64,000 nucleotides of DNA, taken from NCBI GenBank assembly GCA_014529385.2, contig CM043970.1, forward strand, positions 43,628,779 through 43,692,778, given 5' to 3'. This stretch comes from Adiantum capillus-veneris. Its lineage: Eukaryota; Streptophyta; Polypodiopsida; Polypodiales; Pteridaceae. Shown here piece by piece: positions 1-11,062 of the stretch. The position numbers were made by a program, and so were the translations under genes. The notes below the pieces were generated by a model, which saw only the letters and a list, made by a program, of their open reading frames with translations, made no database searches and was not told the origin of the DNA. How positions within the stretch are numbered: the stretch's first letter is position 1; the number at the start of each line of letters is the position of its first letter.

Positions 1-768
1 GTAAACCCCAACTAAAATGCCTATGCTCTCTTGGGAATTTACCAGCACCCACATACGAGCAAAACCCTGTCAAAGCACGTATTTCCAGCACACATCGAAC
101 AATGCATATGAAGACAAGGTCTTTCCCTTTCACAATTTAACATCACAAACCCACAATTTCAACATTAAATCCACAATTCATAGATACATGTCCTCCCAAT
201 CTGTCTACACATAATTTGCCACTAGGCTGCCATAGCCATAATCCTGCAGAGAACTAGTCATAACCTGAAGAGCACAACTCCAATTGGGGAACTTTAAATA
301 TTGAGATAAGTATTGGAAATAAAGATGAAGATGACAAAAATTGAATCTACATGCCGCTACATGAAAAAATTGATGCGAATTGAGAGCTTTCCTGACACGA
401 CTATACGTAGAGCAGGCAAGACAAGGCAAAAAGATGCATCTGAAAACATCAAGGAGGCACAACGAGCTAAAAAATTAAAATTTATGGAGTTTGGCTGAAT
501 TTTTTTAAGTTTGTACATGAGTTTTAGTTATATACAAGTCTCACTTCCAAAAACTCACTTACGGGTGCTTATAGTAACCTGACAGTTGGCGCTATACTAA
601 TGACTTTCTCTGCATGTACATGTGCTTGCTAAAGCAAGCTAAAAAACCCACAAAAAGAAATCCACACACCCTTTTGACATCGTGCATCATTTCCATAAGT
701 ACAAATTTACAAAAAACGGGGTATCAAAAATACGTCCAAGATAGTTTGCCACACCCTAGCATGCTAGA
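1..768. other. Unassigned AT-rich sequence
   Basis: No coding region, transposon motif or tandem repeat is recognisable here. Short open frames exist on both strands, but none has a recognisable motif or a relative elsewhere in the window. It lies downstream of the Ty3/gypsy integrase remnant and could be the 3' untranslated part of that element, but no polypurine tract or LTR end could be identified. Confidence 0.5.
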
Positions 769-1650
769 TCATTCATAATTAGCAGCACAAAAGAGATCGT
801 GTAAACCACTTGAGGGAGTATTCATTTCATCCTCATAATTAGCCCCATGATCAGAAAATTCCTCAAAAGAAGGCTCACCCTCAAATAGAGTCATCAATCT
901 TGCAATATACTTCTTCAACCTGTAGCCATTCACACGTGTTGTATGTGGGCTACCATATTCCAAGTGAACAAGCTGATATGTGCCATTTGAAAACTTGTTT
1001 AATACCAAGAAAGGACCTCGTCACTTGATTTGAACCTTCTTTTGAAAAGTTCTATCAAGCTTGCTATTGTAATGAAGCACCATGTCACCCTTCTTGATGC
1101 CTTTGTCCTTCACCTTCTCATTTGCCTTTGCTTGATTGTTCTTCAATACCTGTTTATAATGCTCAAAATCCATCAACCTATCCAGTTGTACACATTGCAA
1201 ATATAAAAGCCTCTCTTTGAGTGCATCATTTAATTTAGGATCTTCTTCAAGATTTAGCATCAGCTTCAAAGCTGGTATCTCCACCTCAATAGGAAGTAAA
1301 GCCGCTTCGCCAAAAACAAGATGGAAGGGAGAGAAACTAGTACCTGATTTGATGGTATCCATGTAAGCCCATAGAGCACAATGTATCTCTAAATCCCAAG
1401 TCTTCACATTGTCTCTTGTCATCTTTGTAAGCATCCCTATGATTTCTCCATTAAACCTTTCATTGAATCCATTGCATTGGGGATACTATAGAGTAGTAAA
1501 CCTGTGATACACATGAAGCTTCTCACATACATAATCCACAAGCTCTTCTCTAAAACCTTAACCCTTGTCAGAAAGTAACTCTAATGGCATGCCAAATTTG
1601 TAGCAAATATCTTCATATAAAAACGAGGAGACATCTTTACTTGGGGTGTA
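769..1650 (-). pseudogene. Ty3/gypsy integrase, C-terminal half (pseudogene)
   Basis: This is the second half of a Ty3/gypsy-type integrase, which joins retrotransposon cDNA to host DNA. Reading leftward one sees a core piece around FGMPLELLSD (the second catalytic Asp region), then YPQCNGFNERFNGE carrying the catalytic Glu, then FHLVFGEAALLPIEVEIP, a basic segment, and the GPY/F-like end GPFLVLNKFSNGTYQL. One frame runs throughout but is broken by three stop codons at 1558-1560 (TAA), 1486-1488 (TAG) and 1021-1023 (TGA, where Trp is expected). At about 1650 the homology ends abruptly and unrelated palindromic repeat DNA begins, so the zinc-binding domain and first catalytic Asp are absent. 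The left edge of the 3.73 kb tandem duplication lies inside it, at 1594. The family is confident; the lineage is not assigned. Confidence 0.85.
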
Positions 1651-1689
1651 CGCAAGATAGATTGTACCCACTTCCCACAATCCGCACCC

Positions 1690-2205
1690 AAGCATGACCT
1701 TCGCAATGCAGCTAACTCGCCAAGTTACCCTCGTGCCGGAAGTAGGAAATTGCGAAGCGTGGCATACTTCTAGAACTTGGCAAGTTACTGGTAAGAAGCT
1801 CCATGTAACTCGCCGAGTGACGTGGTCATGCCACAAAGGTGACATGTTATTTCCAGGTACATGCACACACAGCATTTCCACGTAACTCACCGATTAACGT
1901 GGCTATGCCAACATAGGCAAGCCACATAACTCGGTGAGTAACGTGACAAAGCCTACTAGATTGCTACATAGGGGGGGCCATGTAACTCAGCGAGTTATGT
2001 GGATGCCTTCTTGTAAAAACTCTCAACAATGACGTGGCCTAACCGTCATAAGTCCACGTAACTCGGCAAGTTACATGGTACGTAACCCGGCGAGTTACCT
2101 GGACACCATGTAACCCGGCAAGTTACGTGGACACCACGTAACTCGGATAGTTATGTGGACATGTCTCCAACCGTTTGCATTCCACAGAACTGGGCAAGTT
2201 ACGTG
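1690..2205. repeat. Array of ~24-bp palindromes, copy A
   Basis: About eleven imperfect palindromes with consensus arms CCACGTAACTCG and CGAGTTACGTGG occur here. They begin near 1709, 1768, 1799, 1877, 1920, 1977, 2051, 2079, 2105, 2132 and 2179, with spacers of roughly 2 to 60 bases. Both arms carry an ACGT core; in plants, CACGTAA/TTACGTG sites resemble bZIP-type ACGT elements (established for that site class, inferred here). Several copies keep compensated or near-compensated arms. The array is not coding: open frames across it are by-products of the repeats. Confidence 0.85.
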
Positions 2206-2352
2206 GCACTCTATGAGATTTGCAGAGATGATTGAACATGGACCCACATGCGTGCATGGACTTTTTTGAGGACAATCGTACTGAGTGTCTAGCTCAGAGA
2301 ATGTCTGGATCAAATCTCTGTCACTCTTTTTCTCTATTGAGACTCTTTTTCC

Positions 2353-2359
<7 letters not shown>

Positions 2360-2385
<26 letters not shown>

Positions 2386-2442
2386 CTCATACAAGGGGCG
2401 GCAACAGAAATAAACAGACAACCACACACACACACACACACA
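2360..2442. repeat. (CT)n and (AC)n microsatellites
   Basis: A run of CT dinucleotides at about 2360-2385 is followed, after 36 bases, by an AC run at about 2422-2442. The same pair recurs in duplication unit B at about 6094-6176. Confidence 0.9.
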
Positions 2443-2479
2443 GTTTTCTTTTTTAATTTTAGTTGATGAAAATCTAGTT

Positions 2480-2900
2480 GTCCATACAGATGATAAACTA
2501 CTTATCTAAGTATAGACCAATCTGGTTGACCATATATGCGACAATAAAGATGATGATATAGAAAATAATATAATCTAGTTAACCATACAAAGAACCACTT
2601 AAAAGGGCTTGGAGAAATCCTATAAGAAACCATATAGATGACCATATAGAGGATCATAGCATCAACCATACAGATGACCATATATATCCCTATCTAGAAG
2701 ATTGTAGAACTGGCCATATAGACTAGCATAGAACTAACCATATAGACTACCATATACATGTGGTCTATGGAAAAAGGAAAGCACTATATTTAGATGACCA
2801 TATGCATGCCAATGTAGAGGACGATATAAATTCCCAAGTAGATAGTCATAGAGAAAACCATATACATACAATCATAACATAATCCATCATATAGAAAGAT
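2480..2900. repeat. Degenerate short repeat based on ACCATATAGATGA
   Basis: This AT-rich stretch is built from many diverged repeats of a motif like ACCATATAGATGA, with irregular spacing of about 13 to 25 bases. No open reading frame is present. The same stretch occurs in unit B at about 6214-6634. Confidence 0.6.
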
Positions 2901-2969
2901 ACAATGAAGAGGACCCTATTGATGACATTAGCTGATAATATTGATCATATCCTAATTCATGATGGAAGA

Positions 2970-3176
2970 GCTAAAATGGGATGTATGAGCCATATGTCCC
3001 ATTTTAGCACATAGTATGGCCCTTGACCTCCCAAACCATATCGGATGGATGTGTGAGTTTTTAAGAGTGGTTGAATGGTGCTCACACCCATTTGTGCAAA
3101 GTCTCATGGTCATCCGATATGGTTTGGTCGGTCCCGACCCATACTATGTGCTAAAATGGGTTATATGAGCCATATG
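2970..3176. mobile_element. Fold-back / MITE-like element, copy A
   Basis: Two long arms face each other. The left arm carries CCCATTTTAGCACATAGTATGG and then CCAAACCATATCGGATG; the right arm, at 3110-3176, carries the reverse complements in reverse order, separated by about 60 bases. The left end also forms its own small hairpin (GCTAAAATGGG against CCCATTTTAGC). There is no coding capacity. This resembles a non-autonomous DNA element or fold-back element. No clear target-site duplication was found, so the superfamily is open. Confidence 0.6.
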
Positions 3177-3189
3177 TTTACCTCTTGAT

Positions 3190-3480
3190 CATTAAAAGCA
3201 TAAAAAATAGTTCAACAATTTACAACAAGAAGCTGAATGTGAATGGATTCAAAAACAAAAAAATCTCTTACCTTTCAATGATTTGGATTAAGAATGTATT
3301 GAAAGTAGTTACGAATTTATTGTGAGTCACTTCTCGTGCAGAATTTGACAAATCCGTCATGGAAAACATCTTTAAAACACCTCAAAACCTTGATAACAAC
3401 TCTTCAAATGCTAAAATCGGAGTTTTGAGCAAAAAGTTATGATGATTTTATGTTTGATGAATTGCAGATTTATGCTGCAT
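3190..3480 (-). repeat. Dispersed repeat shared with 41.6-41.9 kb
   Basis: Read on the minus strand, this segment matches the plus strand at about 41,620-41,890, around sentinel strings such as GAAGTGACTCACAA and GAATCCATTCAC. It also recurs in unit B near 6,920-7,210. It contains no convincing coding sequence. It directly abuts the 3' end of the unidentified gene copy. Confidence 0.6.
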
Positions 3481-3606
3481 GCTATACAAAGCCATGGGAG
3501 GCAAAAAACACACTATGTTTGTGAAGAAACAACAACCATGTTCTGCATGAACTCAAGCCTCTTCTTTATTGAACAACCCATGGAGGGATCAATAATTAGA
3601 TTCATT

Positions 3607-5320
3607 TTAATCAATGTGCTCTCTTAGAAATACACATTTATTGGAGGTAGATTCAATCTCTTCCATGGTGGCTCCCACTACTGACACATTGGCTTGTCCC
3701 AGAAAAAACAATAATGAATAATAAACTAAACACTCTACTAATTGAATGACCTCATATTAAGTGAATAAACATACCATTAAAAAATATTTCTTCACTTCTT
3801 GGATAAGAGCCATGTGAGTAATCAAGCCACGAAGGGAAATGATCTTTCTCCCAATCATTGACTACTCTATTGACCATCCAAGACAAAAACATAGAATCAA
3901 TCCCTGAAGGATATTTCCAATCCTCAATCCTCTCTGGCATAACCTCTAAAGAGTGATCATCAAAGAATTTCACCAACCATTTACTTTTAATGACTGAACA
4001 CCAAACAACTTGGGTAAAAAATATAAAGATTCTTTTGACAACAGAAGATAGATACACCATCATATACTCAACATTTATCACCTACAAAGGAGCCTCTTTA
4101 ATGACTCCAAGAGCTCTGGGATCTTGTCATATGCTTCTTTGGTATTCATTTTTCCCCATAGCTCAAGGAAATAGAAGTCCAAATGTTGTCTCTATTGATG
4201 AGAGAACCAAGTCTCGAAGTCGTTAGGAATGAACTTTCCCTTCAACTTGAAGCATTGATTTAACAAATTTCCCAGTACCACTCCTTTCTCAAGTACATTC
4301 TAAACTTTTGTGCGCTAAGATACATTTCGCTAAGAGGATCATCTCTTTTGCATGTCAAAATAGATTGAAAAACGTCTCGTTTTCTACAAAACTTTAGAGT
4401 ATAAATAAGTTAGTAGGTAAGGAGGTTACAAAAATATACGTACTTTGTAAGCCCTTTCATTGAAAACATTTTTGGTTCTACTCATATCAAGGGTTCCCTT
4501 ATGTTGTGAAGACAAGGAAGGATCATTTATGTCTGCAATATTTTTCATTATAGTAGCATCAAACTCTTACTAATTACAAGGTAACTTAATATTAATAAGA
4601 AGAATATTAAGAATTTTGAGAGTCAAGACACAACAAAGAAGAGATAACAATGCTATCCAACACAAGAAAAGAATATACTAACCTTCCAAAAAAGCATTGC
4701 TAAAAAAGATAAGGGTGCATTGTACCATGTACCCTTATCTGCCTTTCTTTCACAAGCCAATTCTACTTCTATCCAATGCAACCAGTCTCTTGGAAAATCC
4801 TTCAAAAGAGACTCTTTACTAGTGGTAGAAAGCTTTTGAAATAGAAATAGTTATTGGCCATTTGGTACAAATGGTTTTGCGACCAATTCTTCAAAATCAT
4901 TCAAACTCAAAGAATTAAACGCATAAGAGAAACAGATCTCTAGCGTTCATAAAAAACAACTCAATACTCACTCATTTTGAGTCCTTAAAGCAAGCATGAG
5001 CTCTCCCTCTACTCCTCCATGCACGTTGACAAATCGGCACTTGAAAGAGCAATCCCTCTTTTTAATCATTGAGTACTCTAAGCATTCAAAGACTAGTGTA
5101 AAGTAAACCCACCTTTATAATAATTATGAAAGAAATATACTTTAAAAAGAAAAGATTTACGTGACTTGATCATGCTCATCCAAGTCTTCAGGCGATGGTT
5201 GCCATACCAAACAAATAATTTTTGCCACGAAGATCTTCCCATTCTAGAGGCAAGGCTCGCTCAATGTCAAATTTGGCCCCACTCTAATTTGCTATTTTTT
5301 GTGACAGGTTGTTCATCATA
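3607..5320 (-). pseudogene. Unidentified multi-exon gene, copy A
   Basis: This is a spliced gene-like unit that I do not recognise, present four times in the window. Likely exons on the minus strand: 4683 to about 4890 (DFPRDWLHWIEVELACE; donor G|GTTAGT), 4444-4565 (ends RTKNVFNERAYK; donor A|GTACGT), about 4088-4391, 3775-4081 (WCSVIKSKWLVKFFDD; donor G|GTATGT) and the last exon 3607-3698 (VSVVGATMEEIE, stop TAA). The 76-bp intron 3699-3774 keeps reading phase. Damage in this copy: the last intron's acceptor AG is GG, one base is missing in the WYWGN region, and an exon-containing stretch of about 290 bases present in copy D is deleted before 4391. An in-frame TAG after WFSHQ is shared by all four copies. 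It is probably a dead duplicate of a host or transposon-carried gene; the function is unknown. Confidence 0.5.
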
Positions 5321-5438
5321 CCCAGCCAAATTTGTAGCAAATATCTTCATATAAAAACGAGGAGACATCTTTACTTGGGGTGTACGCAAGATAGATTGTA
5401 CCCACTTCCCACAATCCGCACCCAAGCATGACCTTCGC

Positions 5439-5939
5439 AATGCAGCTAACTCGCCAAGTTACCCTCGTGCCGGAAGTAGGAAATTGCGAAGCGTGGCATA
5501 CTTCTAGAACTTGGCAAGTTACTGGTAAGAAGCTCCATGTAACTCGCCGAGTGACGTGGTCATGCCACAAAGGTGACATGTTATTTCCAGGTACATGCAC
5601 ACAAAACATTTCCACGTAACTCAACGATTAACGTGGCTATGCCAACATAGGCAAGCCACATAACTCGGTGAGTTACGTGACAAAGCCTACTAGATTGCTA
5701 CATAGGGGGGGCCATGGAACTCAGCGAGATATGTGGCTGCCTTCTTATAAAAACTCTCAACAATGACGTGGCCTACCCATCATAAGTCCACGTAACTCGG
5801 CAAGTTACGTGGTACGTAACCCGGCGAGTTACCTGGACACCATGTAACCCGGCAAGTTACGTGGACACCACGTAACTCGGATAGTTATGTGGACATGTCT
5901 CCAACCGTTTGCATTCCACAGAACTGGGCAAGTTACGTG
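5439..5939. repeat. Array of ~24-bp palindromes, copy B
   Basis: This is the duplicate of the 1690-2205 array, with the same order of about eleven palindromes. Substitutions distinguish it: one site restores the GAGTTACGTGAC arm (GAGTAACGTGAC in copy A), and another loses symmetry (CCATGGAACTCAGCGAGATA). The array is non-coding. Confidence 0.85.
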
Positions 5940-6086
5940 GCACTCGATGAGATTTGCAGAGATGATTGAACATGGACCCACATGCGTGCATGGACTTTTT
6001 TGACGACAATCGTACTAAGTGTCTAGCTCAGAGAATGTCTGGATCAAATCTCTGTCACTCTTTTTCTCTATTGAGACTCTTTTTCC

Positions 6087-6119
<33 letters not shown>

Positions 6120-6703
6120 CTCATACAAGGGGCGGCAACAGAAATAAACAGACAACCACACACACACACACACACAGTTTTCTTTTTTAATTTTAGTTGA
6201 TGAAAATCTAGTTGTCCATACAGATGATAAACTACTTATCTAAGTATAGACCAATCTGGTTGACCATATATGCGACAATAAAGATGATGATATAGAAAAT
6301 AATATAATCTAGTTAACCATACAAAGAACCACTTAAAAGGGCTTGGAGAAATCCTATAAGAAACCATATAGATGACCATATAGAGGATCATAGCATCAAC
6401 CATACAGATGACCATATATATCCCTATCTAGAAGATTGTAGAACTGGCCATATAGACTAGCATAGAACTAACCATATAGACTACCATATACATGTGGTCT
6501 ATGGAAAAAGGAAAGCACTATATTTAGATGACCATATGCATGCCAATGTAGAGGACGATATAAATTCCCAAGTAGATAGTCATAGAGAAAACCATATACA
6601 TACAATCATAACATAATCCATCATATAGAAAGATACAATGAAGAGGACCCTATTGATGACATTAGCTGATAATATTGATCATATCCTAATTCATGATGGA
6701 AGA

Positions 6704-6910
6704 GCTAAAATGGGATGTATGAGCCATATGTCCCATTTTAGCACATAGTATGGCCCTTGACCTCCCAAACCATATCGGATGGATGTGTGAGTTTTTAAGA
6801 GTGGTTGAATGGTGCTCACACCCATTTGTGCAAAGTCTCATGGTCATCAGATATGGTTTGGTCGGTCCCGACCCATACTATGTGCTAAAATGGGTTATAT
6901 GAGCCATATG
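6704..6910. mobile_element. Fold-back / MITE-like element, copy B
   Basis: Duplicate of 2970-3176, carried along in the tandem duplication, with the same paired arms and almost no changes. It is not an independent insertion. Confidence 0.6.
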
Positions 6911-7339
6911 TTTAACTCTTGATCATTAAAAGCATAAAAAACAGTTCAACAATTTACAACAAGAAGCTGAATGTGAATGGATTCAAAAACATAAAATCTC
7001 TTACCTTTCAATGATTTGGATTAAGAACGTATTGAAAGTAGTTACCAATTTATTGTGAGTCACTTCTCGTGCAGAATTTGACAAATCCGTCATGGAAAAC
7101 ATCTTTAAAACACCTCAAAACCTTGATAACAACTCTTCAAATGCTAAAATCGGAGTTTTGAGCAAAAAGTTATGATGATTTTATGTTTGATGAATTGCAG
7201 ATTTATGCTGCATGCTATACAAAGCCATGGGAGGCAAAAAACACACTATGTTTGTGAAGAAACAACAACCATGTTCTGCATGAACTCAAGCCTCTTCTTT
7301 ATTGAACAACCCATGGAGGGATCAATAATTAGATTCATT

Positions 7340-7788
7340 TTATTCAATGTGCTCTCTTAGAAATACACATTTATTGGAGGTAGATTCAATCTCCTCCATG
7401 GTGGCTCCCACTACTGACACATTGGCTTGTCCCAGAAAAAACAATAATGAATAATAAACTAAACACTCTACTAATTGAATGACCTCATATTAAGTGAATA
7501 AACATACCATTAAAAAATATTTCTTCACTTCTTGGATAAGAGCCATGTGAGTAATCAAGCCACGAAGGGAAATGATCTTTCTCCCAATCATTGACTACTC
7601 TATTGACCATCCAAGACAAAAACATAGAATCAATCCCTGAAGGATATTTCCAATCCTCAATCCTCTCTGGCATAACCTCTAAAGAGTGATCATCAAAGAA
7701 TTTCACCAACCATTTACTTTTAATGACTGAACACCAAACAACTTGGGTAAAAAATATAAAGATTCTTTTGACAACAGAAGACAGATAC
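7340..7788 (-). pseudogene. Unidentified multi-exon gene, copy B, 3' exons
   Basis: These are the last exon (7340 to about 7431) and most of the 307-nt penultimate exon of gene copy B, nearly identical to copy A. The chromovirus at 7789 interrupts the penultimate exon inside the codons for MMVYLSSVVKR; the rest of the gene resumes at 13978. As in copy A, the acceptor of the last intron is mutated from AG to GG, so the gene was probably already dead before the insertion. Confidence 0.5.
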
Positions 7789-8944
7789 TGTCACGGGAAC
7801 CGAATAATAGAGATAGACAGCAAAACAGAGGAAGAAATCTTTGTATTGATAGTGTTTGATACAACAGAGAAGCAATTGAATATATATGGGCGCACTCCGT
7901 TGTACGGAGCTCGAACCTCCCGACCACCCCCGAGCTTCAATTCGCTTGCATGCAGCGTCTCACTCGCACTCGCACTCGCACTCGCACTCTCACTCTCACT
8001 CTCACTCTCACTCGCACTCGCACTCGCACTCGCACTCGCAGAAGAGAGAATGGTGAATGATCCCTAAACGCACCACCCGTCGTGCTTTTATCCTTCTTTT
8101 CCTCGAAAAGCCTGCACGATTTTCGTACAAAGTATACCTGCGAGAATAATATAAGAACGTGATCGCTAAGCGATCCGTAAAGGTTAGATTTCTATCATGA
8201 CACTTTGCACAGATCCTGTTTCACACATTGATTTCTGCATCACCTACAAAATAGCCAAAAGAACATACTCGTGCAACCAATTCAATCATGATAATCAAAG
8301 TCAAAAAAACATAATTATATACCTTCATAATCTCAATTGCCATACTCTACCATGAAGAAACAATCCACTTCTTGGTTGATAGCAGGGAGAACTGTATGAT
8401 GTTGTAGGTCTGTCTGTCCCTGTGTACATTACACTGCTGCTGCCTTTTGTTTATTTTCATCATAACTTTTACAAACGAACTCAGAACAGAGCGATCCAGG
8501 TACTCAAAACGACGGGAATAGGTCTGGTCTACAAGATAACTCGGACAGAATTGCGAAAAACGTCTCTGTTTGGTTAAAAACGCAACTTTTAGGTCGCGAC
8601 TCATAAAACCTCTATTTTTGGGTCTCCACTACTTTTACAACTTATTTTAAGCCTACCCATGCATTTTAAGCTAAAACACATAAATATAAAACATTGATAT
8701 TAATAAAAATCTCAATTTTACTGTTCATAGACAGACTATCTGTTATTCATTAATCTTTATCAAATCCGTCTTTAGTGTATTATTAAAAAAAAAAAGGAAT
8801 ATATGTTCTCTCTTAATATTTCAACTCATTCGTATAAGCTCTATTTAATAAACTATTCGACAATCTTTCAAATCGTGCTAACGAAAGATATGCCCTGCTA
8901 CATTCTTTTCGACTTTAAGAACTTCAAATATTAGTCCTATTACA
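7789..8944 (-). repeat. Chromovirus 3' LTR
   Basis: A 1156-bp LTR with TG...CA ends. It includes an internal CACTCG/CACTCT hexamer array near 7965-8040 that is longer than in the partner LTR. Reading frames through it are artefacts of the hexamer repeat. Its inner edge at 8945 is followed by the polypurine tract. Confidence 0.93.
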
Positions 8945-8957
8945 TTCTCCCCTTATC
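8945..8957 (-). promoter_or_regulatory. Polypurine tract of the chromovirus
   Basis: On the minus strand the bases ATAAGGGGAGAA directly precede the TG of the 3' LTR. This is the expected position and composition of the plus-strand primer used in reverse transcription. Confidence 0.85.
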
Positions 8958-8984
8958 AAAATTAACTCTGTCCTCAGAGTTGGT

Positions 8985-9370
8985 CTAAAGAGAGAAAAAT
9001 TCTCTTTGCAAAACACTAAGATCAACCCATGATGCATCCTCTACTGAATAGTTCTGCCACTTAACCAAAACTTCCACAATGTCTCTATTTCTCATATGTT
9101 TAAAACGCCTATCTAGTACTAAGTCTGATTCTACAGTCAATGGTCCGTCATCTTTCAACTTAGAGTTATCCTCTAAAACATGATGCACATTAGGAACATA
9201 CTTTTTCAATAAACTCACATAGAATACATGATGCACTTTAACATGAGAAGGCAATTCCAATTTGTAAGCTAATGAACCAATGCGCTTCAAAATTTTAAAT
9301 GGACCAACAAATCGTGGAGACAATCTTCTATCATTTCCAAGAATCAAATGAGACTTCTCAGGAATAACCG
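8985..9370 (-). pseudogene. Chromovirus integrase tail and chromodomain
   Basis: This is the C-terminal part of the polyprotein. It starts with the GPY/F-type segment (RRLSPRFVGPFKILKRIG, then VHHVFYVSLLKKY) and ends with a chromodomain around DIVEVLVKWQNYSVEDASWV. That domain defines chromoviruses and is known to direct integration toward marked chromatin. It is in a different frame from the upstream integrase: a run of six T on the minus strand just before 9371 is one base short, turning MVFLTV into MVF-stop. The sequence then stays open to its natural stop at 8985. Confidence 0.9.
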
Positions 9371-10885
9371 TTAAAAAACCATATCACCAATTTCATACTC
9401 CACAACACGATGTTTCTTGTCATAATACAGTTTATGTCTCTTTTGAGATTCTCTAATATTCCCCCTCATTTTGGCCAACTCGTTATCCATTTTCTCAAGC
9501 ATCTCACGTGACAGTTCTACCTTATTCCTCGAGCTAAGAAAATTTATAGGTGTGGGACAGTTATAGCCATACATTGCCTCAAACGGAGTCATCCTAATAG
9601 ATGAATGATATGAACTGTTGTATGCAAATTCAAGCAAAGGCAAATATTCATTCCAATTAGATTGGTTTTCATTGACATACATTCGTAACATATCTTCTAA
9701 AATACAATTCACCCTCTCCGTTTCCGCATCGTTTTGAGGATGGAAAGCATTAGACATGCGTAACTGGGTACCTATAGAGTCAAAAGTCGCTCTCCAGAAA
9801 TGAGAAGTGAACTTAGAATCTCTATCAGACACTATGCTCTTGGGCATGCCATGCAAACGAAATATCTCTTTCATAAACAAGTATGCAATGGTCAATGCAA
9901 TATAAATTATTTTTACAGGAAAGAAGTGAGCTTGTGTTGTGAGTGTATCTACCACCAGAAAGATCAAATCATACCCTCCACGAGTAGTAGGAAGTCTAAT
10001 GATAAAGTCCATGGATATACACTCCCACTTCTGTAAAGGAATGTCTAAGGGTTGAAGGTCACTAGGCATCCTCTTATTCTCAATCTTAACTTGTTGACAT
10101 TGAAAGCACTCACACACATAATTCTTAACATCCAATTTCATATGCAGCCAAAAGAATAAGGTTTTAATCTTTTCATATGTCTTATTTAATCCAGGATGAC
10201 CACAAAAAGGTGAATTATGACACTCATGCAGAATTTGACTCTTAAAAGAAGAATTTGCAGGAATACACAAGCGGTCATAATAATACAGATTTCCCTTATA
10301 CAAGTGATATATGTTCTCATACATCTCACCAATATTCTCACGCAAGAATTTCAAAATAGGCATGTAAAAAGAATCATTTTCAACTTCGGCATGTATCTCA
10401 TCAACCAAATCGGATTGCACAACAGTCAACAAATTACACATGGGCCTACGACTCAATGCATCTGTAACTTTATTTTCTTTCCCACACAAACACTTCAAAT
10501 CAAACTCATACTCAGCCAGCAATTCAATCCATCTTCTTTGTTTGTTATTTAGTAATGGCTGAGTGAAAATATACTTCAAACTTTGATGAACAATACGCAA
10601 TTCAAATTTGACACCAAGCAAAAGATAACGCCAATGTTTCAATGCATGAACAATAGCAAGCAATTCTAGATCATGTGTTGCATAGTTCAATTCATGTCGT
10701 CTTAATTTCCTAAACTCATATGCAACTACTCTTCCTTCTTGTGTCAAAACACAACCTAATTGTTCACCACTAGCGTCACAGGACACAACAAATGGTTTGC
10801 CCATCTCAGGAACTTTCAAAACATAATTTTCCGCTATTTTAGCCTTCAAGGTCTCAAAAGCAGTCTCACAGCTAGAAGTCCACAC
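9371..10885 (-). pseudogene. Chromovirus RNase H and integrase
   Basis: A 504-codon stretch open on the minus strand. Residues about 1-150 are RNase H (CDASGEQLGCVL, HDLELLAIVHAL, VTDALSRRP); the usual TDH motif reads IVH, so one acidic residue is lost. Residues about 200-270 hold the integrase zinc site (His pair in HNSPFCGHPG, CECFQCQ). Residues about 285-440 are the catalytic core with all three acidic residues visible (SMDFIIRLP, SIVSDRDSKF, DAETERVN). It is in the same frame as the reverse transcriptase piece, from which it is separated by stop codons. The downstream chromodomain part is shifted by one base. Confidence 0.93.
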
Positions 10886-11062
10886 AAAACCCTTGTCTTT
10901 CTAGGTCAATTCGGTCAAAGGACTTGCTATCTTAGAGAAATCTTTAATGTGTGCTCTCTCATATTGTGCTAGACCCATAAAGCTTCTTACATCTCTTACT
11001 AACATAGTCTTAACTTTATCAAGATCAATGTGAATCCCCTCTTTAGAAATCACTCTTCCCAA

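Larger units (their letters stand above)
1594..5327. repeat. 3.73 kb tandem duplication, unit A
   Basis: The sequence from 1594 reappears from 5328 onward at a constant offset of 3734, becoming 3733 after about 3.3 kb. The two copies differ by scattered substitutions, about one per hundred bases where I compared them. Unit A contains the integrase edge, a palindrome array, an AT-rich repeat, a fold-back element and copy A of the unidentified gene. The junction at 5325-5327 is the trinucleotide gcc, which is also present at both parent sites (1591-1593 and 15252-15254). That is the signature of a microhomology-mediated tandem duplication. Confidence 0.93.
5328..7788. repeat. 3.73 kb tandem duplication, unit B (left part)
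   Basis: This is the second copy of 1594-5327, starting immediately after it in direct orientation. It runs to 7788, where the chromovirus is inserted, and resumes at 13978. It includes palindrome array B, the AT-rich repeat, a fold-back element and the 3' exons of gene copy B. The lost splice acceptor and the single-base deletion seen in gene copy A are also present here, so those lesions predate the duplication. Confidence 0.93.

Noticed and set aside
1694-1885. 63-codon frame across the palindrome array
   Set aside because: It arises from the repeated palindromes; the duplicate at 5428 exists only because the DNA was duplicated.
7723-8067. Open frame with a long Ser-Leu-Ala-Leu repeat in the chromovirus LTR
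   Set aside because: It translates the CACTCG/CACTCT hexamer array and crosses the LTR boundary; not a gene.
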